In this document: piece after piece, positions 15,511 through 23,790 of the stretch | Numbering within the stretch: position 1 is the first letter of the stretch | Layout of the letters: each line of letters opens with the position of its first letter | Source: Planctomycetota bacterium | GTDB lineage: Bacteria > Planctomycetota > UBA1135 > GCA-002686595 | NCBI GenBank assembly: GCA_029259655.1 | Contig: JAJDET010000136.1 | Coordinates: 1-34,956, forward strand | Direction of reading: 5' to 3' | DNA: 34,956 bases | Made by a program: the position numbers and the translations under genes | The notes under the pieces: model-generated | Database searches by the model: none | What the model saw: only the letters and a program-made list of their open reading frames with translations | Told to the model about the DNA's origin: nothing

Positions 15511-17901
15511 ATGTCGAGTCGTACGAAGCCGTTGATGCTGGTGTCCATCGCTCTGGCCGCAGTCTCCATCGCTCCTGGCGCAAGCGGGCTCGGCTCCGGT
15601 TCGCGGGCCTCCGTCTTGCAGGCTCGCGCGGACCTGCTCGAGGTCTTCGGCGTTCGTGAGTTCTCCGGCAGGTTGATCGCGCGGCCTCTTCAGTCCGCAG
15701 CGCTGCTCGCGGACGGATCCAGCCCGGCCATGGTTGCAGTCCGCAGAGAGGAGGCGAGGCGGGACATCAGCCGGCACGAGATCCTGCGGCGGGTCCGGGA
15801 GACGGACGAGTACATCATCGCCGTGCCGGTGGGAGCCACCGAACGCGACGTGATCGGGGCATTGATGGCAACGGGGAACTTCCAGTACGTCGAGCCTGAT
15901 TGGCTCGTCAGTCCTCTCGGCGACACGCTGCAAGCTCCGCGCACGGGTCAGACGCCGGCCAACCCCAAGAAGCCGAAGAAGACCGGGAAGGACCTGAGGC
16001 CACCCAACTGTCCGGACGACCCCTTGTTCGGCCAGCAGTGGCATCACCAGCCGGATCTCATCCAGTCCTGCGCGGCATGGACGACGCACACCGGCACGCC
16101 GTCCGTCACCATCGGTCTGTGTGATACGGGGATCCTGACGACACACGAGGACCTCCAGCTCCACCGCCTCGAGGCCTACAACGCCGTCGACATGCTCTGG
16201 GAATCCGAGGGCGGGCAGATCGGGCCGAGGAACGCGCACGGAACGAAGACCACCGGCACTGCCGCAGCGAACGGCAACAACGGTCTCGGCGTGGTCGGTG
16301 TGGGGTGGAACCTGAGCCACCGCATGATCCGCGTTTCGAACCTCTCGTCGGGCAACGCCTTCCTGTCCGACATCCAGCACGGTGCGCGGACCTCGGCGGA
16401 GAGTGGCGACAAGGTCGTGAACGTCAGCTACGCGGGAGTCACGTCTGTCTCCAACCTGACGACGGCGACCTACATCCGGTCGCTCGGCGCGTTGCTCCTG
16501 TGGGGTTCCGGCAACTCGGGAGGCTACCTGTCCGGTGACCGCGATGCGGACGACTTGATCGTCGTCGGGGCCACCGATCAATTCGACGCCAGGTGGTCGT
16601 CCTCGAACTACGGCCCGTTCGTGGACCTGTTCGCTCCCGGCGTGGACATCATCACGACGGACGCCGGCTTCGACACGGACTACACCACGGGTGTCTCGGG
16701 TACCAGCTATGCCTCTCCGATGGCAGCCGGGCTGTGCGCGATGATCTGGTCTGCGCGACCGCACCTCACTCCGAAGGACGTGGAGCTCATCCTGAAAGGG
16801 GGAGCCGAGGATCTCGGTTCTCCAGGCGTGGACAGCGTCTTCGGCTACGGCCGCATCAACGTACGTGAGTCGCTGCGGATGTCCGGTGTCACCACGCCCG
16901 CGGCAGACATGAGTACCGCGACGACGTCGGGCCTGTCTCCGCTCTCCGTGGAGTTCCTCGATCAGTCGACGGGTGTTCCGGCCTTCTGGCTCTGGAACTT
17001 CGGAGATGGAAGCGCGTCGAGGCTGCAGAACCCGACGCACACCTACACGTCGTCGGGGAGCTACACGGTGAGCCTCTCCGTGGTCAACGCGATGGGCTCC
17101 GACGCCGTCACCCGGACGGACTACGTCCTGGTCGACGTCATTCCGCCGGTGGCGGGCTTCACCGGGACGCCGACCGCCGGTCTGTCTCCCTTGACGGTGG
17201 ACTTCACCGACGAGTCCTCGGGCGGCGTGCCGACCACCTGGCTCTGGGACTTCGGTGACGGGACAACGGGCAGCGTCGTCCCGAACCCGAGCCATACCTA
17301 CACGGTCTCGGGAGCTCACACGGTCTCGTTGACGGTCAGCAACGCCTACGGCTCCGACACGCTGACACGGAGCTCGTACGTAGCCGTGGATGTCATTCCG
17401 CCGGTAGCGGAGTTCTCCGGCCAGCCGACCTCGGGAGCCTCGCCGCTGGTCGTCGACTTCTCGGATGAGTCCACCGAAGGTGTGGCGACCTCCTGGCAGT
17501 GGAACTTCGGAGACGGGAGCTCCTCGAGCCTGCAAGACCCGACACACATCTACACCGTCGCGGGTACGTACAGCGTCAGCCTGGTGGTGAGCAACGCCTA
17601 CGGCATGGACACCAGGTCCAGGCCGAGCTACGTCCAGGTCCTGCCGGGCCCGGCGATCGTCGCGGACCTCGCGGCGTCGACCGTCTCGGGTGCCGCGCCG
17701 CTTCAGGTGGACTTCACCGACCTGAGTATCGGATACCCGGTGACGTGGACGTGGCAGTTCGGCGACGGCGGTTCTTCCACGCTCCAGAACCCGACGCACG
17801 TCTACTCGGCTCCCGGTCTCTATACGGTGATCCTGGAAGTCTTCAACGCTATTGGGGACGACGACTGCTTGGAGCTGGAAGACTACATCCTGGTTCAGTA
17901 G
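15511..17901 (+). CDS. Secreted subtilisin-like peptidase (S8) with four PKD domains
   Basis: The 796-residue protein has a signal peptide (1-28) and a prodomain up to about 135 ending VEPDWLVSP (inhibitor I9-like). The peptidase S8 domain covers about 170-460, with catalytic Asp205 (LCDTGI), His243 (NAHGTKTTG), oxyanion Asn335 (GSGN) and Ser399 (GTSYASPMAAG). Four PKD domains of about 82 residues follow, each with a WxFGDG motif and a (H/N)xYTxxGxYxVxLxVxNAxG strand: near 461-542, 543-627, 628-708 and 709-796. They are closely alike and separated by DVIPPVA, pointing to recent internal duplication. There is no C-terminal anchor. The role is degradation of extracellular protein, with PKDs binding polymer or surfaces. 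The ATG at 15511 has GAGAGG upstream; a TTG nine bases earlier is an alternative. Confidence 0.92.
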   Translation: MSSRTKPLMLVSIALAAVSIAPGASGLGSGSRASVLQARADLLEVFGVREFSGRLIARPLQSAALLADGSSPAMVAVRREEARRDISRHEILRRVRETDEYIIAVPVGATERDVIGALMATGNFQYVEPDWLVSPLGDTLQAPRTGQTPANPKKPKKTGKDLRPPNCPDDPLFGQQWHHQPDLIQSCAAWTTHTGTPSVTIGLCDTGILTTHEDLQLHRLEAYNAVDMLWESEGGQIGPRNAHGTKTTGTAAANGNNGLGVVGVGWNLSHRMIRVSNLSSGNAFLSDIQHGARTSAESGDKVVNVSYAGVTSVSNLTTATYIRSLGALLLWGSGNSGGYLSGDRDADDLIVVGATDQFDARWSSSNYGPFVDLFAPGVDIITTDAGFDTDYTTGVSGTSYASPMAAGLCAMIWSARPHLTPKDVELILKGGAEDLGSPGVDSVFGYGRINVRESLRMSGVTTPAADMSTATTSGLSPLSVEFLDQSTGVPAFWLWNFGDGSASRLQNPTHTYTSSGSYTVSLSVVNAMGSDAVTRTDYVLVDVIPPVAGFTGTPTAGLSPLTVDFTDESSGGVPTTWLWDFGDGTTGSVVPNPSHTYTVSGAHTVSLTVSNAYGSDTLTRSSYVAVDVIPPVAEFSGQPTSGASPLVVDFSDESTEGVATSWQWNFGDGSSSSLQDPTHIYTVAGTYSVSLVVSNAYGMDTRSRPSYVQVLPGPAIVADLAASTVSGAAPLQVDFTDLSIGYPVTWTWQFGDGGSSTLQNPTHVYSAPGLYTVILEVFNAIGDDDCLELEDYILVQ

Positions 17902-18050
17902 TGGTCCGGACTGTGTCGGGCTCCGCAATGGATCTCCGCTGACGATTACGTTGCCGTCATCGCTCGCGTTGCGGGGGCTTGTGACTCACTCGTAATGAGC
18001 CTGCGGTTCTCGAGTCGCCGAGTCTGAGTGTGTCGGTCGTTCTCGGTCGA

Positions 18051-18077
18051 CAACGCGTGGCGTCGATGACGCCGTTG
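18051..18077. promoter_or_regulatory. Inverted repeat upstream of thermostable-hemolysin operon
   Basis: CAACGCGTGGCGTC-gat-GACGCCGTTG has a 6-bp inner stem (GGCGTC/GACGCC) and an outer CAAC/GTTG, with a 4-base bulge on the left. It lies 54 bases before the first gene of the 18132 operon and about 150 bases after the subtilase stop. An operator is one reading; a terminator is less likely because no T-run follows. Confidence 0.3.
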
Positions 18078-18131
18078 TAACGTAGGTCCACTCGTCGTCG
18101 CGCGTTAGGGCTCCGGAAAGAAGAACGAGCG

Positions 18132-18785
18132 ATGACGAGATTTGAACCCACCGGTTTCGGAGCGAGCTTCACGAGCACCTGCGGAGAGAACGGTAGAGCC
18201 GACCTGGAGGAAGCGGTCAAGCTCCGATACGCCCGCGCGTACGGTGCGCGAATCGAGCACTTCCACGATCGACTGATCGGCTTCCGGGACGAAGACGGCG
18301 CGGTCACGGGCGTGATCGGCTGCACACCGGCGCGATCTGCGTGCCACCTCTTCATCGAGAACTACGTCGACGCCCCGATCGAGTCCGTGATCTCGAGAGC
18401 ACTCGGGTGGCAAGTCGCCAGAGAATCCGTCGCCGAGGTCGGGAACCTGATCTCGGAGCATGGCGGCCTGGGCCGCTACCTCCTCGCGGCCATGATCCGC
18501 TGGCTCGATGGCCAGGAGATCTCCTGGGCCGTGTTCGCCGCGACGCGTCGCGTGCGCCTGCTCGTGCGCAGGATGGGTCTCGAGTGCAACGATCTGGGAG
18601 AGGCGGACGGCAGTCGCCTCGGTGCGTCGAAGGCCCTCTGGGGTTCCTACTACGACGATTCTCCCCGGCTGGTCGCCGTGCACGTTCCTCGTGCGCTGGA
18701 GGCAGTCGAAGCCGTCGCCGGGCCGCCGGGCGGACGAGTCGAGGAGGCTCAGGCCAAGGAAGGCCTCGCACGGCGAGCTTCATGA
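18132..18785 (+). CDS. Thermostable hemolysin family protein (GNAT-like acyltransferase fold)
   Basis: The 217-residue protein shows the family's fixed marks: YARAYGARIEHFHDRLIGF at 33-51, CHLFIENYVDAPIE at 71-84, EVGNLISEHGG at 102-112, a second helix pair (VRLLVRRMGL), and WGSYYDDSP at 170-178. Family members were named for the Vibrio thermostable direct-type hemolysin delta-VPH, but the sequence is not a pore-forming toxin and resembles the GNAT/autoinducer-synthase fold, so an acyl-transfer reaction on a small substrate is likely (inference). There is no signal peptide. The stop overlaps the next gene's start by ATGA. The upstream inverted repeat may control it. The gene is the first of four enzyme genes in one operon. 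Confidence 0.8.
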   Translation: MTRFEPTGFGASFTSTCGENGRADLEEAVKLRYARAYGARIEHFHDRLIGFRDEDGAVTGVIGCTPARSACHLFIENYVDAPIESVISRALGWQVARESVAEVGNLISEHGGLGRYLLAAMIRWLDGQEISWAVFAATRRVRLLVRRMGLECNDLGEADGSRLGASKALWGSYYDDSPRLVAVHVPRALEAVEAVAGPPGGRVEEAQAKEGLARRAS

Positions 18786-20329
18786 GCCTCTCTCGCGAAC
18801 AGGATGTTCCCGGGGTGACCCGGATGCTCGGGCGGACCACACCCGACCGTGTCGCGCTCGAAGACGAGCTCGGCGCAGTTCTCACCTACGGTGAGCTCGG
18901 CGAGCGCGTCCGCGCCTGCGGCCAGGCCCTGTCCTCGAGTGGACGTGGTCGATTCGGTCTGTGCGCCAGCAACGGGTTCGACTGGGTCGTCGCCGACCTG
19001 GCGGCTCTCGCCGCAGGTGTGACGCTCGTTCCCCTGCCCCACTTCTTCAGCGAGACTCAGGTCGCTGAGGTCATCGAGTCGGCGAGCCTGGACGCGCTCC
19101 TGGCGCCGCGACCGACCTCTGCGAACGCGGGAGAGCTCCTCCCCGGTACGGAGCTCGTGCTCCGTCCGCTGGGAGCACCCGGACACCCCGAGCCCGACAC
19201 GGCGAAGATCACCTTCACTTCCGGGACGACCGGGGCGCCGAAGGGAGCGAAGCTCTCCTCGACGGCGCTGTGTGCAGTGGCGGACTCACTGGGCACGGCG
19301 CTCGAGACGACACGCGAGGATCGCCACCTGTGCGTCTTGCCCCTGTCGATCCTGCTAGAAAACGTGGGCGGGCTCTACCGGGTTCTCCTCGCCGGTGGCC
19401 GCGCGATCCTGCCGGACGAAGACGCGCGCGGACTGAACGGATCGTGCCGTGTGGACCCGGTCGCGATGGTCGGCGCGATTCGTCGACACCGCCCGACCAG
19501 CATGATCCTCATGCCCGGCATGCTCGACGAGCTCGTCGGCGAGCTCGAGCGCAATGGAGCCCTCGGGACCGATTCGCTGCGTTTCGTCGGCGTCGGGGGG
19601 GCAGCCGTGCCCACGCGCCTCCTCGAGCGCGCCCACGCGGTCGGCATACCGGCCTTCGAGGGCTATGGACTCTCCGAGTCGGCTTCCGTCGTGAGTCTCA
19701 ACCGACCTGGCCACCGACGAGTCGGGAGCACGGGCCGCCCCCTCGAGCACGTCCGTGTCCGCATCGCACCGGACGGAGAGGTCCTGGTCGCGGGCGCGGT
19801 CTTCGAGGGATACGTGGGGACGACGACCGGACCGGACAGCGACGGATACTGGCCGACCGGCGATCTGGGACACCTCGACGAGGATGGGTTCCTCTTTCTC
19901 CGGGGTCGCAAGCGCAACATGCTCGTGACCTCCTTCGGGCGCAACGTCAGTCCGGAGTGGGTCGAGCGCGAGTTCCAGGAGTGCAGCGCCATCCGTCGTG
20001 CAGTGGTCTTCGGTGAGGGGCGACCGGGACTCGCCGCCGTACTCGTTCCCAGCTCGGGTGCGGAGACCGCGATCGCGGAACAGGTCGCGAGTGTCCGCGC
20101 GGAGCTCCCCGACTACGCCCGCCCGATCGGCTGGATCGTGACGACCGAGGAGCTCCTTCGTTCGAAGGAGCTCTTGACGTCGACCGGAAGGCCGCGTCGC
20201 TCACGATTCGAGACCGCCTTCCGAACCGAGCTCGACTCGATCTTCGATGGAGCACTTTTCGTCGTACGGACAACAGGAGACCTTCAGCATGGGCTTCTAT
20301 CAGACCCTGCTCGCCGAGACTCGGCGTGA
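18782..20329 (+). CDS. AMP-forming acyl ligase (ANL superfamily)
   Basis: The 515-residue protein has the ANL motifs A3 ITFTSGTTGAPKG (143-155), A5 YGLSES (295-300), A7 YWPTGDLG (356-363) and A8 GRKRNMLVTSFGRNVSPEWVE (375-395). It should activate a carboxylic acid as acyl-AMP and perhaps pass it to CoA or an amine. Two oddities exist. The A10 lysine position (SKELLTSTGRPRR) carries Arg470 in place of the usual Lys. Also, the C-terminal 14 codons overlap the next gene by 41 bases; the expected end of the fold is near RTELDSIF. The start ATG overlaps the previous stop (ATGA). The neighbouring transferase, metalloenzyme and dehydrogenase suggest that its acyl product is modified further. The substrate cannot be told from sequence. 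Confidence 0.87.
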   Translation: MSLSREQDVPGVTRMLGRTTPDRVALEDELGAVLTYGELGERVRACGQALSSSGRGRFGLCASNGFDWVVADLAALAAGVTLVPLPHFFSETQVAEVIESASLDALLAPRPTSANAGELLPGTELVLRPLGAPGHPEPDTAKITFTSGTTGAPKGAKLSSTALCAVADSLGTALETTREDRHLCVLPLSILLENVGGLYRVLLAGGRAILPDEDARGLNGSCRVDPVAMVGAIRRHRPTSMILMPGMLDELVGELERNGALGTDSLRFVGVGGAAVPTRLLERAHAVGIPAFEGYGLSESASVVSLNRPGHRRVGSTGRPLEHVRVRIAPDGEVLVAGAVFEGYVGTTTGPDSDGYWPTGDLGHLDEDGFLFLRGRKRNMLVTSFGRNVSPEWVEREFQECSAIRRAVVFGEGRPGLAAVLVPSSGAETAIAEQVASVRAELPDYARPIGWIVTTEELLRSKELLTSTGRPRRSRFETAFRTELDSIFDGALFVVRTTGDLQHGLLSDPARRDSA

Positions 20330-20936
20330 GCAGGCGGAGTTGCTCGAGATTCCATTCGTCGCGTCCGCCCTGCGCGGAGAGCTCTCACTAGAGGGCTATC
20401 GCGGGTTCCTCGAGCAGGCCTACCACCACGTCAAACACACCGTGCCCCTTCTGATGGCGGCAGGCGCGCGCCTCACGGTCGACTGCCCCTGGCTTGGCAT
20501 GGCGATCTGCGAGTACATCGAGGAAGAGAAGGGACACGACGAGTGGATCCTGGACGACATCCGTGAGGCCGGTGGTGAGTGCGAAGCCGTGCGCCACGGC
20601 GTTCCGGATCTGCCATGCGAGCTCCTCGTCTCTTTCGCCTACGACCAGATTCACCGGGTCAACCCGCTGGGGTTCTTCGGAATGGTCCACGTGCTCGAGG
20701 GAACGAGCGTTCGCGCCGCGACCCAGGCGGCTCGCGAGCTTCAGCGAAACCTCGGTTTACCCGGGTGCGCGTTCACTTACCTCACGACGCACGGCGAGCT
20801 GGACCAGGAGCACGTGGGGTTCTTCGCGGGCCTGATGGACCGCATCGAGGAGCCCGATGAACGGGCGGTCGTGATTCGCGCGGCCAGGGCGTTCTTCAAG
20901 CTGTACGGCGACGTCTTCCGCCGCCTCCCGAACTGA
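20289..20936 (+). CDS. Haem-oxygenase-like metalloenzyme (TenA/PqqC-like, probable di-iron oxidase)
   Basis: The 215-residue all-helical protein starts at the ATG at 20289, with GGAG nine bases upstream; ATG 20247 is in frame but would give an unusual extension. The likely metal ligands are in family positions: LEQAYHHVKH (Glu42, His46/47), EYIEEEKGHDEW (Glu79, His83), VLEGTS (Glu137) and THGELDQEH (His168, Asp172, His175). Members of this superfamily include TenA, PqqC, CADD, UndA and SznF. Those with this Glu/His set bind two irons and oxidise small amines or fatty acids with O2. UndA, for instance, makes a terminal alkene from a fatty acid. The assignment here to a di-iron oxidase is inferred. 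It overlaps the ligand gene by 41 bases and precedes the dehydrogenase by 13. Confidence 0.75.
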   Translation: MGFYQTLLAETRREQAELLEIPFVASALRGELSLEGYRGFLEQAYHHVKHTVPLLMAAGARLTVDCPWLGMAICEYIEEEKGHDEWILDDIREAGGECEAVRHGVPDLPCELLVSFAYDQIHRVNPLGFFGMVHVLEGTSVRAATQAARELQRNLGLPGCAFTYLTTHGELDQEHVGFFAGLMDRIEEPDERAVVIRAARAFFKLYGDVFRRLPN

Positions 20937-20949
20937 ACCAGGAATCAGA

Positions 20950-21789
20950 ATGAAACCGATCGACCAAACGATTCTCCTGACCGGCGCGACCGGTGGGCTC
21001 GGGCGCTGCCTGGTGAAAGAGCTCGCGACGAATAGAGTCCGGCTCGCCCTCTCCGGGCGAAATGCCGTCCGTCTCGAGCGGCTCTGCGAGGACGTGGAAT
21101 CCCAGGGCGGCAGCGCTGTTGCGTTTCCCATGGACCTGTCGCGCCCGGAGGCCGCCTCGGAGCTGGCGGCCGACGTAGTGGCGCGCGTGGGCGTCCCCGA
21201 CCTCCTGATCAACAACGCCGGCGTGAATGCGTTCCGGTCCTTCGAGCTGGAGACCGCTCTCCAGGCCGAGACGCTCTTCCGGACGAACGTCCTCGCCCCC
21301 ATGGAGCTCACGCGGGGTCTCCTACCGGGCCTCCTCGAACGCGGTAGCGGGCGCATCGTGAACGTCGGCTCGATCTTCGGCTCGATCGCCTTCGCCTGGT
21401 TCGCGACCTACTCGGCCAGCAAGTTCGCGCTGCGCGGCTGGTCGGAGGCCCTGCGCCGCGAGCTCTCGGGGAGTGGCGTCGAGGTCACCTACGTCGCCCC
21501 GCGCGCCATCCGCACTCCGATGACCGAGGCGTACCAGTCCCTGGCCGACGCTACGGGAATGAACGTGGACGAGCCCGAGCTGGTCGCAGCGAAGATCGTT
21601 CAGGCGATCCGAGGCGGGGTCAAGGACCGCTACCTCGGTTGGCCGGAGAAGCTCTTCGTTCGCATGAACGCCCTCTTGCCGAGGCTCGTGGACCGGAGCC
21701 TGCGCAAGCAGAACGAGACGGCCCGAACCCTCGTGCGTGCGGATGATCTTTTCTCCGTGTCACCGAACCAGAACGCCCGGGCTGTTTGA
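20950..21789 (+). CDS. Short-chain dehydrogenase/reductase
   Basis: The 279-residue protein has the classical SDR marks: TGATGGLG (11-18) for the dinucleotide, NNAG (88-91), Ser141, and YSASK with Tyr154 and Lys158 as catalytic residues. A C-terminal extension of about 40 residues after VKDRYLGWPEKLFVRM is typical of the acyl-chain-reducing group (for example ketosphinganine-reductase-like SDRs that act on lipid chains). It would reduce or oxidise a carbonyl on an acyl intermediate using NAD(P)H. The gene starts 13 bases after the metalloenzyme stop. DoxX follows after 13 bases. Confidence 0.85.
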   Translation: MKPIDQTILLTGATGGLGRCLVKELATNRVRLALSGRNAVRLERLCEDVESQGGSAVAFPMDLSRPEAASELAADVVARVGVPDLLINNAGVNAFRSFELETALQAETLFRTNVLAPMELTRGLLPGLLERGSGRIVNVGSIFGSIAFAWFATYSASKFALRGWSEALRRELSGSGVEVTYVAPRAIRTPMTEAYQSLADATGMNVDEPELVAAKIVQAIRGGVKDRYLGWPEKLFVRMNALLPRLVDRSLRKQNETARTLVRADDLFSVSPNQNARAV

Positions 21790-21802
21790 AGGAAGGTCCA
21801 CC

Positions 21803-22192
21803 ATGCAGAAGCTCTTGTACGCGTCGGCCGACGGTTTCGGCGGAGCAGTCGGTACGGCCCTCGCCGTGGTTCGCGTGCTGATGGCTGCGTTCTTCCTGTT
21901 CATGGCGTGGCGAAATCTCAGCGGCGATGCCACCCTCGCCGCGGACTTCGAGCGCTGGGGCTATCCGGATTGGTTTCGGGTCACGACCGGAGTACTTCAG
22001 GCTGTGGGAGCGATCGCGTTGATCATCTCACCGGTCAGCTTCCTCGGCGCGCTCGTCCTGGCCGGTGTCTTGCTCGGAGCCATCACCACGCACCTCGTGA
22101 ACGACCCGCCGGCGACGGCGCTGTCGGCCCTGGTCTTCCTCGTCGTCGCGTTCGGCCTGCTGTTCGCGTACCGACCGCCCTTGCTGCGGTAG
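21803..22192 (+). CDS. DoxX-like small membrane protein
   Basis: The 129-residue protein has four hydrophobic segments: ALAVVRVLMAAFFLFMAW, TTGVLQAVGAIALII, SFLGALVLAGVLLGAI and LSALVFLVVAFGLLFAY. This matches the four-helix DoxX/DoxX_2 family. Residues FERWGYPDWFRVTTGVLQ are the family's usual loop between helices one and two. GGAAGG lies five bases before ATG 21803. These proteins have poorly known roles; one named example takes part in thiosulfate:quinone oxidation in archaea, but that is not transferable here. The short gap to the SDR suggests co-transcription with the hemolysin operon. Confidence 0.75.
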   Translation: MQKLLYASADGFGGAVGTALAVVRVLMAAFFLFMAWRNLSGDATLAADFERWGYPDWFRVTTGVLQAVGAIALIISPVSFLGALVLAGVLLGAITTHLVNDPPATALSALVFLVVAFGLLFAYRPPLLR

Positions 22193-22274
22193 GGTGTGAG
22201 GCTGCGGCAGCTTCCCGATCAGCTCCGCGATAGGTGCGGTCGCAGCGGGGCCGCGTCGGGTATCTTCCCGTCCC

Positions 22275-22628
22275 ATGTTCCGGTTCGACACGCCGACCGC
22301 GCGGCTCCGCGCCGTGGCGGCCATCGAAGGCATCTCCTATCTCGTGTTGTTGTTCATCGCGATGCCGCTGAAGTACCTGGCGGATCTCCCGCTGGCGGTG
22401 CGGATCACGGGCTCGGCCCACGGCGCGCTCTTTCTGTGGGGGGGACTGCTGGTCTTCGAGGGCATCCGTCGCCGCGGCAAGCCCTGGAGCTGGGGTTGGG
22501 TGATCCTCGCCGCGGCGCTCGTGCCGTTCGGGACGTTCTTCCTCGACCGCGGCTTGCGCGAGGACGACGAGGCCTATCGGCGCGAGGTCGCCGCGCGGTC
22601 GACCGGAGCGGACGTCGTGGGCTCGTAG
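22275..22628 (+). CDS. DUF3817 membrane protein
   Basis: The 117-residue protein shows the DUF3817 pattern in its first 60 residues: RLRAVAAIEGISYLVLLFIAMPLKY, a loop, then ITGSAHGALFLWGGLLVFEGI. A third hydrophobic segment is WVILAAALVPFGTFFLD. The function of the family is unknown. No strong ribosome-binding site precedes the ATG at 22275; an 82-base gap separates it from DoxX, so it may be a separate transcript or a late gene of the same one. Confidence 0.75.
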   Translation: MFRFDTPTARLRAVAAIEGISYLVLLFIAMPLKYLADLPLAVRITGSAHGALFLWGGLLVFEGIRRRGKPWSWGWVILAAALVPFGTFFLDRGLREDDEAYRREVAARSTGADVVGS

Positions 22629-22653
22629 ACTCCTCCAGCCGCCACGCGCGGAG

Positions 22654-23571
22654 TCACTCCTTGCCGAGCAATCGCCTGCGGAGGTCCTGCGCGCTGCCGT
22701 CGCCGGCCTGAGTGCGGCGCAGGATCCTGGTCTGGCCCCTGGCTTGCGGTCCGCGACGGTGGAGGACGCAGCGGTTGTCCCAGATCAGGAGGTCGCCGGT
22801 TCGCCAGACGTGCCGGTAGATGAACGCTTCGTCCTCCAGGTGCGCGGTCACCTTCTCCAGGAGAGAGCGTCCTTCCGCCGCCGTGACCTCCAGCGGAGGG
22901 TCCTTCGCGAACCCGGGAAGGCCGTAGATCGCCTTGCGTCCCGATATCGGGTGGGTCAGCACGAGCGGATGCAGAACAGCCGGCAGCGCGGGAAACACTT
23001 CCCTGAAGTCGTGGCGGACGGACAAGCCCGCGACCTTCCGCTTCGTGACTTCGTCGAGAGCGTCGTACGCTCGGAGCTGATTGGAGTACCAGGTCTGATA
23101 CGCGTCGCCGGCGGCTTCCAGTGCATGGAGGACCGAGTAGGGCAGCGGGTTCTGGAGATACGAGAGATCGGAGTGCCAGTCTTGCAGGTAGCCGTCGTCC
23201 GGGCTCTCCCAGTAGCCCGGTCCATTGACGAGGTAGTGGCAGCCCGGGTCGATGCCGGTATACGCCGGTCGTTTGGGCAGCGTGTGGACGCGCGCGAAGC
23301 TGTTCCTCTCGTCACTGTGCAGCCAGGGCGAGAGGGGATCGCCGAAGGCCGACGTGAAGGCGATCTGTTGATCCTCCTCGTTAAGCTGCTGATCGCGCAG
23401 CACCACCAGCCCGTGTTCGGCAAGGATGCACTTGAGAGTCCGGATCACCCCGGGCTGCGGCGGTGCGGCAGCGTCGAGGCCGCGCACTTCCGCACCCAGT
23501 GGGGCGTCCAGGGGCCGTACGTCGAGCTCCGCGGAGCTCGTTTCCCGAGGACTCGAGCGAGAGCGACTCAC
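22654..23571 (-). CDS. TauD/TfdA-family Fe(II)/2-oxoglutarate dioxygenase
   Basis: The 305-residue protein starts at GTG 23571. It has the Fe(II) ligands of the family: DWHSDLSY (His133, Asp135) and CVLHRRG (His271), with an arginine (Arg282 region, TRILRR) for the 2-oxoglutarate carboxylate. LGAEVRGLD and GLVVLRDQQL are the usual N-terminal marks. It should hydroxylate or cleave a small anionic substrate in the cytosol. The stop converges with DUF3817 (25-base gap), so co-regulation with the hemolysin operon is not implied. It diverges from the lipoprotein gene at 23791 across 219 bases. The substrate is unknown. Confidence 0.88.
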   Translation of the reverse strand: MSRSRSSPRETSSAELDVRPLDAPLGAEVRGLDAAAPPQPGVIRTLKCILAEHGLVVLRDQQLNEEDQQIAFTSAFGDPLSPWLHSDERNSFARVHTLPKRPAYTGIDPGCHYLVNGPGYWESPDDGYLQDWHSDLSYLQNPLPYSVLHALEAAGDAYQTWYSNQLRAYDALDEVTKRKVAGLSVRHDFREVFPALPAVLHPLVLTHPISGRKAIYGLPGFAKDPPLEVTAAEGRSLLEKVTAHLEDEAFIYRHVWRTGDLLIWDNRCVLHRRGPQARGQTRILRRTQAGDGSAQDLRRRLLGKE

Positions 23572-23721
23572 AGCCGGATTCTACGTCCTGGCCGGAGGGG
23601 ACGGGGACTCCTCGCGACTCCACCGGAATCGCCTCGAGCCTCACGCTACGTGCGGTCGCGGGCGAACATCCCCGCATCGAGCGTGCAGGCCGGGATCCGG
23701 TCGGGATCGGGCGGTCCCCGA

Positions 23722-23727
23722 TAGAAT
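23722..23727 (+). promoter_or_regulatory. Possible -10 box before lipoprotein gene
   Basis: TAGAAT lies 63 bases before the ATG at 23791 in the 219-base divergent gap. It is one of the few AT-rich hexamers there, but no clear -35 partner was found. Confidence 0.25.
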
Positions 23728-23790
23728 GGATCGACCCGTGGCGCGGCGTCGCAGTGGGGGACGAGCGACGGGCGCCGTTCGTCGATCTCG

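Noticed and set aside
23524..23539. 16-base perfect palindrome GAGCTCCGCGGAGCTC
   Set aside because: It lies within the N-terminal coding part of the TauD-like gene and has no partner site, so it may be chance in GC-rich sequence.
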